A stretch of DNA of 36,224 nt from Vannielia litorea (GCF_018424695.1 NZ_QTNQ01000040.1:1-36224); one strand, 5' to 3'. Numbered from the stretch's first letter, positions 25,166 to 34,064 are shown. Notes: a model not told the origin generated them from the letters alone. Numbers and translations: made by a program.

Positions 25166-25182
25166 CGTTGCCACAAGGCACG
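25166..25182 (+). terminator. Possible weak terminator after kdgD
   Basis: CGTTGCC-ACAA-GGCACG forms a 6-bp stem with one bulged T, followed by TTGGGCTCTTTCTTAAC, which is T-rich but interrupted. It lies between the TGCAT array and the TRAP promoter. Confidence 0.3.
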
Positions 25183-25230
25183 TTGGGCTCTTTCTTAACT
25201 AACCTTTAGCCCGCCTTACGTCACGGAGGG

Positions 25231-25260
25231 TTGTCGCAATTAGACAACTAATATATCAGT
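25231..25260 (+). promoter_or_regulatory. TRAP operon promoter with operator copy 2
   Basis: TTGTCG (25231-25236) and TATCAG (25254-25259) are 17 bp apart. ACTAATATATCAGT at 25247-25260 is identical to 23356-23369, so the same FadR-type regulator should control both operons. A further inverted repeat, GTTGTC-N7-GACAAC (25230-25248), overlaps it and might be a second operator. Confidence 0.5.
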
Positions 25261-25326
25261 AAGCGAGTCGCAGCGCCGGGGGAGGACCGGGCGTACGGCT
25301 GGCAACAGGTAATCGGGAGGATACCA

Positions 25327-26367
25327 ATGACATTCAAAACCCTCGCCAAGACGGTCAGCACCCTTGCGGTTGCCTCCGTCATCGGCGCAATGGCAACGGC
25401 CGCGATGGCCGCCGAGCGGACGCTGAAAATTCAGACCAGCTCCAACGCCAGCCACGCTTCGCTGGCCTATCTCAACGAAGAGTGGGTGCCCAAGCTGGAA
25501 GAGATGACCGGCGGTTCGCTGGGTGTCGAGCTTCTGCCCGTGGATGCGGTTGTGCCGCGCCGCGAGACCGCCGAAGCCATCGGCGTTGGCATCCTCGACG
25601 GCGACCTGACCTCGATCAACTACTTCGCCGGGGTCGACCCGGCCTTCGCGCTGATGGGCGACCTGATCGCGGGCTACGACAGCGCCGACCAGATCCAGGC
25701 CTTCTGCGCGCAGGGCGGCGGCAAGGAGATGCTGCAAAAGCTCTATGACACCCACTTCCCCGGCGTGCACGTGGTGGGCTGCGGCGCCTATGCCCGCGAA
25801 GCCTTCGTTTCGAAGGTGCCGGTGCGCGGCGTCGAAGACCTGAAGGGCCTGAAGATCCGCTCGCCCGAGGGCCTTGCTGCCGACGTGTTCAAGCGGGCGG
25901 GGGCTGCGCCTGTTTCGATGTCGGGTTCGGAGACCTATGGCGCGCTGGAGAAGGGCGTGATCGACGCCGCCGACAACAGCGCCTATGCCAACAACGACGC
26001 CAACGGGATGCACAAGATCGCCAAGTTCCCGATCTTCCCCGGCATCCACTCCACCCCGATCCTGCAGTTCACCATCAGCCAGCAGGTCTATGACGAGCTG
26101 AGCGAGCAGGAACGTGTGGCGCTCGAAACCTGGTATCTGGCCGCCTACAACGGGCTGCGCCAGCACTTCGACCGGCTGGACCGCCAGCTGGTGGCCCGCG
26201 ACAAGGCCGCCGGTGAGCTGGAAGTCATCGACTGGAGCCAGGAAGAGCGCGACAAGCTTCGGGTGATCGCCCAGGAAGCCTGGAGCGACTTTGCCTCTCA
26301 GACCGACCTCGCCAAAGAGGTCTATGATGCTCATGTCGCCTTCATGAAGGAAGCCGGGTTGCTCTGA
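25327..26367 (+). CDS. TRAP transporter substrate-binding protein (DctP family)
   Basis: 346 residues with a Sec signal peptide ending in AMA-AE (cleavage near 29). The two-domain DctP fold carries the conserved carboxylate-binding Arg178 in LKGLKIRSPEG and the downstream ETYGALEKGVIDAADN motif. It delivers an organic or sugar acid to the fused permease encoded next. The operon dehydratases suggest a C5-C6 aldonate or aldarate (arabinonate, galactarate or talarate), which is inference. GGGAGG precedes the ATG. A strong hairpin follows the stop. Confidence 0.92.
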   Translation: MTFKTLAKTVSTLAVASVIGAMATAAMAAERTLKIQTSSNASHASLAYLNEEWVPKLEEMTGGSLGVELLPVDAVVPRRETAEAIGVGILDGDLTSINYFAGVDPAFALMGDLIAGYDSADQIQAFCAQGGGKEMLQKLYDTHFPGVHVVGCGAYAREAFVSKVPVRGVEDLKGLKIRSPEGLAADVFKRAGAAPVSMSGSETYGALEKGVIDAADNSAYANNDANGMHKIAKFPIFPGIHSTPILQFTISQQVYDELSEQERVALETWYLAAYNGLRQHFDRLDRQLVARDKAAGELEVIDWSQEERDKLRVIAQEAWSDFASQTDLAKEVYDAHVAFMKEAGLL

Positions 26368-26377
26368 GCAGCCCCGC

Positions 26378-26405
26378 GCCTGCGCCCCTTCGTGGGGGCG
26401 CAGGC
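26378..26405 (+). terminator. Hairpin between dctP and permease genes
   Basis: GCCTGCGCCCC (26378-26388), a 6-base loop, then GGGGCGCAGGC (26395-26405) make a perfect 11-bp stem 10 bases after the dctP stop, without a U-run. It probably stabilises the binding-protein message and lowers permease expression. A smaller hairpin, GGCCC/GGGCC (26450-26465), lies just before the permease ribosome binding site. Confidence 0.6.
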
Positions 26406-26480
26406 CACCCATGGCCCTGAGAGGCCTGAGAATTTTCCGCGAAAGGGACGGCCCCAGAGAGGGCCAGGGGGAGCGCGCAG

Positions 26481-28562
26481 ATGAGCCAGCCGTATGACGA
26501 GGCCGTGCAGGCCAGCCACACCGGGATTGCCGATCAGGACCCGCTTCACCATGACGACGAGCCCGATCTGGCGCGCGCCGATTACACGCCCGTCGAACAC
26601 ACCAGCCACGTGGTGGGCATTGCGGTTTCGACCTTCTACATGATCGCCGCGCTGGCCACCCTTTGGGAGGTCTTCTCGCGCTACGTGCTGAACCAGCCGA
26701 CCTATTGGGCCTTCGAGACCGTGATGGTCACCGTTGCCGCCGCCTGGATGCTGTCGGCCGGCTACGTGACGATGAAGAAGCGGCACATCGCCATCACCGT
26801 CATCCACAACATCGCCAGCCCCGGCACCCGCTGGTGGCTCGACCTGCTTGCCATGGTGGTGGGCGTCTTCGCGCTCTACATGCTGCTGACCGACGCCTCT
26901 GTGAGGGCCTATGACAGCGTGATGCGGGTTGAGACCTCGGGCTCGGCCTTCAACTCGCCCCTGCCCTTCATGATGAAGAGCCTGATGGTGCTCGGCGCCT
27001 TCATGTATCTGGCGCAGCTCACGATGAACCTGCATCGCCACCTCAGCTCCGGCTGGGCGAAGCTGATCGTGAAGGCGGTGGCCGTCTACTTCGTGTTCTA
27101 CTTCGTCTCCGCTTTCCTGAGCCACGTGCTGGATATCCAGATCTTCAAAGCGGTGTCCGACTGGATCTCGGGACTGGGCGCGTCGATGGACCCGTCGAAG
27201 GCGCTGCAACTGCGCAGCATGGACCTTGGCACCATCTCGCTGATCATGGTGATCCTGCTGATCGTGCTGATGATGACGGGGATGCCGCTGGGCGTGGTGA
27301 CGCTCTTCGTTTCGGTCATCATGGCGGTCGGCTTCTTTGGCCCACGCGGGTTGTTCCTGGTGTCGTCGAACGCGGCGGGCCTGCTGGAGCACTACAGCCT
27401 CGTGGCCGTGCCGTTCTTCGTTCTGATGGCCTCGATCCTCGAGCGGGCGGGCATTGCCGAAGACCTGTTTGACGCGATGAGCATTTTCGCCGGCAACCTG
27501 CGCGGCGGCGTTGCGGTGCAGACCACCGTTGTGGCGGTGATCCTTGCGGCCATGTCGGGCGTGATGGGCGGCGAGATCGTGATGCTGGGGCTTGTCGCCC
27601 TGCCGCAGATGTTCCGCCTTGGCTATGACCGCAAGCTCTCGATTGGTCTGATCTGTGCCGCCGGTGCGCTGGCCACGCTGATCCCGCCGTCGATCATCAC
27701 CATCGTTTACGGCGTGTCCGCAGAGGTGGGGATTGGCGACCTGTTCATGGCCGGTGCGATCCCGGGCATCATGCTGGCGACGTTCTATGCCGGTTACGTG
27801 CTGATCCGGGTGAACCTGAACCCCTCGATGGCCCCCACGGCCGCAGAGGTGGCCGAGATCACCGGCAAGCAGCAGAAGCTTTCGAAGGAGCGGCTGACGG
27901 CGGTGATCCTCTGCATCATCCTCATCGCGATGGTGATGGGCTCGATCTATGGCGGCATTGCCTCGGTCACGGAGTCCGCCGCGGTGGGCTGCATCGGCGC
28001 GCTGTTCATTGCCGCGGTGCGCAACCGGTTCAATTGGGATGTCATCTCGGCCTCGCTGCTGGGCACCATGACCACGGTGGGCACGATCATCTGGCTGATC
28101 CTCGGGGCTGTCTCCTTCGTGGGGATCTTCAACCTCGTGGGTGGGGGCGATTTCATCCGGTCGCTGTTCCTGAACCTCGGGCTTTCGGCCATGGGGACCG
28201 TGATCGTCATGATGCTGATCCTGATGGTGCTGGGCACCTTCATGGAGTGGATCGCCATCGTGCTCATCACCGTGCCCGTCTTTGCGCCCGTGGTGATGAC
28301 GCTGGCACCCGAGCTTGGCCTCACCGAGGATCAGGCGAAGATCTGGTTCGGCATCCTCTTCGTGATGAACATCCAGATCTACTTCCTGTCGCCGCCCTTC
28401 GGCCCGGCCTGCTTCTGGCTCAAGTCGGTTGCGCCCAAAGATGTGACATTGCAGGAAATCTTCCTATCCGTGCTGCCCTTCATCGCGCTGCAAATCACCG
28501 GCCTCGTCCTGGTGATGATGTTCCCGCAGATCGCGCTGTGGCTGCCCGAACTCTTGAACTGA
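26481..28562 (+). CDS. Fused TRAP transporter permease (DctQ-DctM)
   Basis: 693 residues. Residues about 1-200 are a DctQ-type small subunit with four membrane segments (VVGIAVSTFYMIAALATLWE, TVMVTVAAAWMLSAGYV and others), after a 36-residue acidic cytoplasmic tail. A linker with extra membrane segments leads to a DctM large subunit from about 250 onward: GMPLGVVTLFVSVIMAVGFFG, ALATLIPPSIITIVYG and the late SPPFGPACFWLKSVAP. It uses a sodium or proton gradient to take up the acid bound by the DctP protein. Q-M fusion occurs in part of the family (for example SiaQM). It starts behind GGGGGAG. Confidence 0.92.
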   Translation: MSQPYDEAVQASHTGIADQDPLHHDDEPDLARADYTPVEHTSHVVGIAVSTFYMIAALATLWEVFSRYVLNQPTYWAFETVMVTVAAAWMLSAGYVTMKKRHIAITVIHNIASPGTRWWLDLLAMVVGVFALYMLLTDASVRAYDSVMRVETSGSAFNSPLPFMMKSLMVLGAFMYLAQLTMNLHRHLSSGWAKLIVKAVAVYFVFYFVSAFLSHVLDIQIFKAVSDWISGLGASMDPSKALQLRSMDLGTISLIMVILLIVLMMTGMPLGVVTLFVSVIMAVGFFGPRGLFLVSSNAAGLLEHYSLVAVPFFVLMASILERAGIAEDLFDAMSIFAGNLRGGVAVQTTVVAVILAAMSGVMGGEIVMLGLVALPQMFRLGYDRKLSIGLICAAGALATLIPPSIITIVYGVSAEVGIGDLFMAGAIPGIMLATFYAGYVLIRVNLNPSMAPTAAEVAEITGKQQKLSKERLTAVILCIILIAMVMGSIYGGIASVTESAAVGCIGALFIAAVRNRFNWDVISASLLGTMTTVGTIIWLILGAVSFVGIFNLVGGGDFIRSLFLNLGLSAMGTVIVMMLILMVLGTFMEWIAIVLITVPVFAPVVMTLAPELGLTEDQAKIWFGILFVMNIQIYFLSPPFGPACFWLKSVAPKDVTLQEIFLSVLPFIALQITGLVLVMMFPQIALWLPELLN

Positions 28563-28572
28563 GGAGACCCTC

Positions 28573-28695
28573 ATGATCGGTCGCGACTCTGACGAAGACA
28601 TCAATGGCTACGGCCTCTGGCCCTGGATCGGAGGGCTGGTGCTGGCCGGGGTGATCATTACGCTGATGTTCACCTTCGCCACGCCCATCTCCTGA
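28573..28695 (+). CDS. 40-residue single-span membrane miniprotein in the TRAP operon
   Basis: ATG at 28573, 10 bp after the permease stop, preceded by GAGGAG at good spacing; TGA at 28693-28695. The product has an acidic N-terminus (MIGRDSDEDINGYG) and one hydrophobic segment, from LWPW through GLVLAGVIITLMFTF to the C-terminus. It is followed 8 bp later by the IlvD-family gene. Placement, ribosome binding site and amphipathic-to-hydrophobic layout all suggest a real gene, perhaps a small accessory subunit of the TRAP permease. I do not recognise a family. Confidence 0.65.
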   Translation: MIGRDSDEDINGYGLWPWIGGLVLAGVIITLMFTFATPIS

Positions 28696-28703
28696 GGCCC
28701 GCC

Positions 28704-30431
28704 ATGAAGAAACCTGAAGACCTGCGCTCCGCCCGCTGGTTCGCACCTGACGACCTGCGCTCCATGGGCCACCGCTCCCGCGCCCGGCAGATGGGGCTGG
28801 ATGGCAATGACTGGGAGGGCAAGCCGGTTATTGCGATCATCAACACCTGGTCGGACCTCTCGCCCTGCCACCACCACCTGCGGGACAGGGCGGAATTTGT
28901 AAAGAAAGGCGTGTATCAGGCGGGGGGCATGCCGGTGGAAATGCCGGTGCAGAGCTTCAGCGAACAGTTCCTGAAGCCGACCTCGATGCTCTATCGCAAC
29001 TTCGGCGCGATGGAGGTGGAGGAGGTGCTGCGGAGCCACCCGATTGACGGGGCGGTGCTGCTGGGCGGGTGTGACAAGTCCACCCCCGCGCTTATCATGG
29101 GCGCGATTTCCATGGGTCTGCCCTTCGTTTTCATGCCCGCGGGGGCGATGCTGCGGGGCAATTACGCTGGCAAGGCGCTTGGTTCGGGCACGGACGTCTG
29201 GAAATACTGGGACGAGCGGCGCGCGGGCACGATTGGCAAGGAAGAGTGGGATGGCGTGGAGGGCGGGATTGCTCGTAGCTACGGCACCTGCATGACGATG
29301 GGCACCGCCTCGACGATGATGAGCATTGCCGAGGGGTTCGGGCTGTGCCTACCGGGTGCCTCCAGCATCCCTGCGCCGGATGCGGGCCACAAGCGGATGG
29401 CGGCGGCCTGCGGGCGACGCGCGGTAGAGATGGTCTGGGAAGACCTGACGCCGGAGAAGATCATCACCTGGGAGGCCACGCGCAACGCGGTGCGGGTGGC
29501 GATGGCGACGGGGTGCTCGACCAATGCGGTCATTCACCTGCTGGCGATGGCGCGGCGAGCGGGGATAGACCTGACGCTGGATGAGTTCGACCGGATCGGC
29601 CACGAGGTGCCGGTGCTCGCCAACCTGCGGCCCTCGGGTGACAAATACCTGATGGAGGATTTCTTCTATGCTGGCGGTCTGCCCGCGCTGATGGCGGAAC
29701 TGGGGGACAAGCTGGAGCTGGGCGCGATGACCGTGACCGGCAAGAGCGTGGGCGAGAACATCGACGGGGCGAAGAACTTCAATGACGATGTGATCAGGCC
29801 CCTGAGCAACCCGGTTTATCACGAGGGGTCGTTGGCGGTACTGAAGGGCAACCTCGCGCCCGATGGCGCGGTGATCAAGCCCGCTGCCTGCAACCCGGAT
29901 TTCTGGCAGCATCGCGGCCCCGCGCTGGTGGCCGACAGCTACGCCGAGTTGAAGGAGATCATCAACGACGAAGACCACCCGATGAGTGCCGACACCGTGC
30001 TGGTGCTGCGCAACGCCGGGCCGCAGGGCGGGCCGGGGATGCCGGAGTGGGGGATGCTGCCGATGCCCAAGGCGCTGTTGAAGCGGGGCATTCGCGACAT
30101 GGTGCGGATGAGCGATGCGCGGATGAGCGGCACGAGTTACGGCGCCTGCGTGCTGCATATCGCGCCGGAGGCCTACGTGGGCGGGCCGCTCGCCCTGTTG
30201 AAGACCGGCGACATGGTGGTGCTGGATATCAAAGCACGCAAGCTGGAGATGGAGGTTTCCGACGAGGAGCTTGCGGCGCGCAAGGCGGCCTGGACGCCCC
30301 CTGCCCCGCGCTACGAGCGTGGCTATGGCGCCATGTTCAGCCAGCATATCGAGCAGGCCGATAAGGGGTGCGATTTTGACTACCTGCGCACCGATTTTGG
30401 CGCGCCCGTTCCCGAACCGGAGATCAACTGA
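28704..30431 (+). CDS. IlvD/EDD-family sugar-acid dehydratase, L-arabinonate dehydratase type
   Basis: 575 residues. Three cysteines expected to bind the [2Fe-2S] cluster are Cys55 (SPCHHH), Cys123 (GGCDKSTP) and Cys196 (YGTCMTMG). Lys125 is the position carbamylated in the arabinonate enzyme, and the catalytic serine region reads SGTSYGACVLHIAPEA. Length and SYGACVLHIAPE favour L-arabinonate dehydratase over dihydroxyacid or phosphogluconate dehydratase. The product would be L-2-keto-3-deoxyarabinonate, to be processed by the DapA-family protein in the same operon. Related activities on xylonate or fuconate are possible. Its stop overlaps the next start (TGATG). Confidence 0.85.
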   Translation: MKKPEDLRSARWFAPDDLRSMGHRSRARQMGLDGNDWEGKPVIAIINTWSDLSPCHHHLRDRAEFVKKGVYQAGGMPVEMPVQSFSEQFLKPTSMLYRNFGAMEVEEVLRSHPIDGAVLLGGCDKSTPALIMGAISMGLPFVFMPAGAMLRGNYAGKALGSGTDVWKYWDERRAGTIGKEEWDGVEGGIARSYGTCMTMGTASTMMSIAEGFGLCLPGASSIPAPDAGHKRMAAACGRRAVEMVWEDLTPEKIITWEATRNAVRVAMATGCSTNAVIHLLAMARRAGIDLTLDEFDRIGHEVPVLANLRPSGDKYLMEDFFYAGGLPALMAELGDKLELGAMTVTGKSVGENIDGAKNFNDDVIRPLSNPVYHEGSLAVLKGNLAPDGAVIKPAACNPDFWQHRGPALVADSYAELKEIINDEDHPMSADTVLVLRNAGPQGGPGMPEWGMLPMPKALLKRGIRDMVRMSDARMSGTSYGACVLHIAPEAYVGGPLALLKTGDMVVLDIKARKLEMEVSDEELAARKAAWTPPAPRYERGYGAMFSQHIEQADKGCDFDYLRTDFGAPVPEPEIN

Positions 30432-31627
30432 TGGGCCTCGATCTGAGCGAGCGGCGCATTGCCGCGCGGCCTCCTATGGCTGGGCACAAGCCGCGCTTTC
30501 AGACCGACCGGATCGAGAGCCTGACCCTGCGCCATGTGGTCGTGCCGATGGACAAGCCGATCAGCGATGCCAAGGTGCTGACCGGGCGGCAAAGCCCGCT
30601 TGCCGCGCTCGATCTGCTGATGGTCGAGATGGTGAGCGAGGGCGGGCACACGGGGCTCGGGTTCTCCTACACGCTGCGGGCAGGCGGGGCGGGGATGTAT
30701 GCGCTGGGTTGCGAGCTGGCGCCGATCCTGCTGGGGCAAGACCCCAATGATATCAACCGGATATGGGAGCGGCTGGCTTGGCAGAGTATCTCGCTCGGGC
30801 GGGGCGGGATGGCCTATCAGGCGATTTGCGCGTTCGATACCGCGCTCTGGGACATGAAGGCGCGGCGGGCGGGGTTACCGCTGGCCAAGCTCTTCGGGGC
30901 GCATCGGGATTCTGTGCGGATATACAATTCGCAGGGACAGTACTTGCAGGCCTCGATTGACGAGATGAAGGCCGCCGCCGACCGCTCGATTGCCGCCGGG
31001 ATCGGCGGGATCAAGATGAAGGTCGGCCAGCCGGACGGGCAAGAGGACTTGCGCCGCATCGACGCGATGCGCGCGCATCTGCCCGAGCACATCGCCCTGA
31101 TGATCGACGCCAACCAGCAGTGGGACCGGGCCTATGCGCTGCAGTTCGGCCGGGTGGTGGATGGCATGGGCCTCGCCTTCATCGAAGAGCCGCTGGACGC
31201 CTGGGATTTCGACGGCCACGCCGAGCTGGCCCGCGCGCTGGCGACGCCGGTGGCCACGGGTGAGATGCTGACCTCGCCGCAGGAGCACTTTGACCTGATC
31301 GGCAAGGGCGGGTGTGACGTGAGCCAGGTGGATGTCTGCCGGATTGGCGGCTTCACCCCCTTCCTCAAGGTCATGACCATGGCCGAGGCCGCGCGGATCG
31401 AGCTGGCGCCGCACATGGTGATGGAGCTGCACATCCATGCGGCGGCGGCCTACCCCAGCGAGGGCTGGGTGGAGCACTTTGAATGGTGGCTGCCGCTTTT
31501 CAACGAGCAGTTGGAGATTTCAGGCGGCAAGATGCATGTGCCCGAGCGCCCCGGCCTTGGCTTTACCCTGAGCGACAAGGCGCGGGAGTGGACGCGGGCC
31601 GAAGAGAGCTTTGGAGGTGCGGCATGA
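30431..31627 (+). CDS. L-talarate/galactarate dehydratase
   Basis: 398 residues, the same length as the Salmonella enzyme, with matching positions: Lys195 and Lys197 (GGIKMKVGQP), Asp226 (MIDANQQWDR), Glu252 (IEEPLDAWD), Glu278 (ATGEMLTS) and His328 (LAPHMVMELH). PISDAKVLTGRQ and EHFEWWLPLFNEQLE are further hallmarks. The enzyme dehydrates galactarate and epimerises/dehydrates L-talarate to 5-dehydro-4-deoxyglucarate, which KdgD then uses. It overlaps the neighbouring genes by TGATG and ATGA. Confidence 0.92.
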   Translation: MGLDLSERRIAARPPMAGHKPRFQTDRIESLTLRHVVVPMDKPISDAKVLTGRQSPLAALDLLMVEMVSEGGHTGLGFSYTLRAGGAGMYALGCELAPILLGQDPNDINRIWERLAWQSISLGRGGMAYQAICAFDTALWDMKARRAGLPLAKLFGAHRDSVRIYNSQGQYLQASIDEMKAAADRSIAAGIGGIKMKVGQPDGQEDLRRIDAMRAHLPEHIALMIDANQQWDRAYALQFGRVVDGMGLAFIEEPLDAWDFDGHAELARALATPVATGEMLTSPQEHFDLIGKGGCDVSQVDVCRIGGFTPFLKVMTMAEAARIELAPHMVMELHIHAAAAYPSEGWVEHFEWWLPLFNEQLEISGGKMHVPERPGLGFTLSDKAREWTRAEESFGGAA

Positions 31628-32520
31628 GCCGGGTAAGGGAGGCGCTGGCCGGGATTTCGGGCATTCTCGTGACGCCCTACGGGGATGACGGCGAGATCGC
31701 GCCGGAGAAACTGGTGCCGATCATTGATCGCTCGGTTGATGCGGGCGTGGATATCCTTGTCGTGAACGGGAACACGGGCGAGTTCTACTCGCTGGAGGAG
31801 GCCGAGGCGGCGCGGATGTGCTCTTCGGTCGTCGAGATGGTGGATGGGCGGGCGCCGGTGTTCGCCGGAATCGGGCGCAGCATCCGAGAGGCGGAGCGTG
31901 CGGCGAAGCATGCGGCCAAGGCCGGGGCGGATGCGCTGATGATCCACCAGACGCCGGACCCCTTCGTGTCGCCCCGCGGCTATGCCGATTACGTGCGGCG
32001 CGTTGTCGATGCAGGCGACGGGCTGCCGGTGATGCTCTACCTGCGCAACGACGGGATGGGGCCGAATGCGATTGCGGAGATCTGCTCCATCGAAGGCGTG
32101 GCCGGGGTGAAATGGGCAACGACGAACGCGCTGAATCTGTCGCGAGCCATCGAGGAGAGCCCGGAGGATGTGATCTGGGTCGCCGGGCTGGCCGAGGTCT
32201 GGGCGCCGCCGCTCTACGCGGTGGGCGCGCGCGGGTTCACCAGCGGTTTGATCAACGTCTGGCCTGAGCGCTCGGTGGCGATCCGCGATGCGCTGGCGGC
32301 GGGGGATTACCCCGAAGCGGGGCGCTTGATCGAGGGGATGCGGGTGTTCGAGGACATCCGCGCCGAGGAGATGGGCGGGACCAACGTGACCGGCGTGAAG
32401 GCCGCGCTGACGGCGCAGGGGATGGACTGCGGCGCCTGCCGCCCGCCGGGGGCCAGCGGGCTGACCGAGCGGCAGACGGCGGATTTGATGGGCTTCATGA
32501 AAGAGGCAGGGTTGCTGTGA
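31624..32520 (+). CDS. DapA-family lyase/dehydratase, possibly L-2-keto-3-deoxyarabinonate dehydratase
   Basis: 298 residues; Schiff-base Lys163 (GVKWATTN), Tyr139 (VMLYLRND) and the GNTGE loop (49-53) are present. It differs from KdgD at 24144 in the Tyr and Lys motifs. The L-arabinonate-type dehydratase two genes upstream makes a keto-deoxy acid that a DapA-family enzyme normally processes, so an AraD-like dehydratase is the leading guess. An aldolase for a six-carbon keto-deoxy acid is the alternative. Start at the ATG overlapping the previous stop (ATGA); a longer frame from 31483 lies inside the dehydratase gene. Confidence 0.78.
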   Translation: MSRVREALAGISGILVTPYGDDGEIAPEKLVPIIDRSVDAGVDILVVNGNTGEFYSLEEAEAARMCSSVVEMVDGRAPVFAGIGRSIREAERAAKHAAKAGADALMIHQTPDPFVSPRGYADYVRRVVDAGDGLPVMLYLRNDGMGPNAIAEICSIEGVAGVKWATTNALNLSRAIEESPEDVIWVAGLAEVWAPPLYAVGARGFTSGLINVWPERSVAIRDALAAGDYPEAGRLIEGMRVFEDIRAEEMGGTNVTGVKAALTAQGMDCGACRPPGASGLTERQTADLMGFMKEAGLL

Positions 32521-34052
32521 GCGAGGTAATTGAGAAATCCCCGGTGATCCGGCTGGACGAGGCCGACAACGTGGTTGTGGCGCGGGTCGAGATCGCCGCC
32601 GGGACCACGGTGGCGAGCGAGGGGGTGACCGCGTTGCAGGACGTGCCGCTGGGCCACAAGATTGCCACGCGGGCGATTGCCAAGGGCGAGCCGGTGCTGA
32701 AATACGCCACGATCATCGGGTTCGCGGGCGAGGACATTGCGCCGGGGACATGGCTGCATTCGCATAACGTGCTCGTGGATGACTTCCAGAAAGACTACCG
32801 CTTTTCAAAGGATTACGTTGAAACGCCCGTGCTGCCCGAGCACGAGCGCGCGCGGTTCATGGGCATCCGGCGCAAGGACGGGCGAGTTGGAACGCGCAAT
32901 TACATCGGGATTTTCATCACGGTGAACTGCTCGGCCACGGTGGCGCGCAAGATCAGCGCCTATTTCGACGAGGAGCGGTTGGAGAAGTGGCCCAACGTCG
33001 ATGGCGTGGTGGCCTTTGTTCACCAGCAGGGCTGCGGGATGGAAATGACCGGCGAGCCGATGGACCTGCTGCGGCGCACGCTGGCGGGGTATATCCGGCA
33101 CCCGAACACGGCGGGGGCGCTGGTGTGCTCGCTGGGGTGCGAGCGGAACAATCTGGGGGAGTTCTTCGAGAAGGAGAGCCTGGAGAGCGGCAAGATGCTG
33201 CGGGCGATCACCATGCAGCATGTCGGCGGCACGGCGGCCGCGGTCGAGGAAGGCAAGCGGGTGATCCGCGAGATGCTGGACGAGGCGAATGCGATTGAGC
33301 GGGAGCCGGTGAGTGCGGAACACCTGATGGTAGGGCTTCAGTGTGGTGGCTCCGATGGCTTCTCGGGGCTGAGTGCCAACCCGGCGCTTGGGAAGGCCGT
33401 GGACATTCTGGTGAAGCACGGGGGGACGGCGATCTTGAGTGAGACGCCGGAGCTTTATGGCGTCGAGCACACGCTGACCGCGCGGGCGAAGACGCCGGAG
33501 GTGGGGCAGAAGTTCATCGAGCGGATCAACTGGTGGCTCAAGTACAACGAGGGCCGCGATGTGCAGATGAACGGGCGGGTCTCACCCGGCAACAACGCCG
33601 GTGGCTTGGCCAATGTGATCGAGAAGAGCCTTGGCGGCAGCAAGAAGGGCGGCTCGACCGGGATCAACGCGGTTTACGAATATGCGTATCCGGTGGAGGA
33701 GAAGGGCCTCGTGATCATGGATACGCCGGGCTACGACCCGGTAAGCGCGACCGGGCAGATCGCGGGCGGGGCCAACCTTGTGTGCTTCACCACCGGGCGT
33801 GGCAGCTGCTTTGGCTCGATGCCCGCGCCCACGATCAAGCTGGCGACGAACACGCCGATGTTCGAGCGGATGCGCGGCGACATGGATGTGAACTGCGGCA
33901 CGGTGATCGACGGGGAGATGTCGCTCGACGAGGTGGGGCAGCAGATTTTCGAGAGGATGCTGGCGGTGGCGAGCGGCGAGAAGTCGAAGAGCGAGGCCCT
34001 GGGCGTGGGCGAGGAGGAGTTTGCGCCCTGGCCGATTGGCGTGACGGGGTAG
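32517..34052 (+). CDS. UxaA/GarD-family dehydratase (altronate or galactarate dehydratase)
   Basis: 511 residues. An N-terminal SAF domain (about 15-90, with DVPLGHKIATRAIAKGEPVLKY) joins a catalytic domain containing VGTRNYIG, HQQGCGM, GCERNN, LQCGGSDGFSG, PGNNAGGLANVIEKSLGG and FTTGRGSCFGSMPAPTIK. These iron-dependent enzymes dehydrate D-altronate or D-galactarate. Length is between UxaA (495) and GarD (523), and I cannot decide from motifs; PGYDPVSATG is nearer UxaA. No uxaB or uxaC is present, and galactarate enzymes surround it, which leans to an aldarate. GTGA overlap with the previous gene. Last gene of the TRAP operon. Confidence 0.82.
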   Translation: MSEVIEKSPVIRLDEADNVVVARVEIAAGTTVASEGVTALQDVPLGHKIATRAIAKGEPVLKYATIIGFAGEDIAPGTWLHSHNVLVDDFQKDYRFSKDYVETPVLPEHERARFMGIRRKDGRVGTRNYIGIFITVNCSATVARKISAYFDEERLEKWPNVDGVVAFVHQQGCGMEMTGEPMDLLRRTLAGYIRHPNTAGALVCSLGCERNNLGEFFEKESLESGKMLRAITMQHVGGTAAAVEEGKRVIREMLDEANAIEREPVSAEHLMVGLQCGGSDGFSGLSANPALGKAVDILVKHGGTAILSETPELYGVEHTLTARAKTPEVGQKFIERINWWLKYNEGRDVQMNGRVSPGNNAGGLANVIEKSLGGSKKGGSTGINAVYEYAYPVEEKGLVIMDTPGYDPVSATGQIAGGANLVCFTTGRGSCFGSMPAPTIKLATNTPMFERMRGDMDVNCGTVIDGEMSLDEVGQQIFERMLAVASGEKSKSEALGVGEEEFAPWPIGVTG

Positions 34053-34064
34053 TCAGGGCGAAGA

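Noticed and set aside
25195..25209. TTAA-N7-TTAG as a CtrA box
   Set aside because: One base differs from TTAA-N7-TTAA, short AT-rich matches are easy to find in an intergenic gap, and there is no cell-cycle gene nearby.
25230..25248. GTTGTC-N7-GACAAC as a site for the regulator at 12635-13360
   Set aside because: Half-sites are arranged outward, opposite to TGACAA-G-TTGTCA at 13425, and the spacing differs; cross-regulation is not supported.
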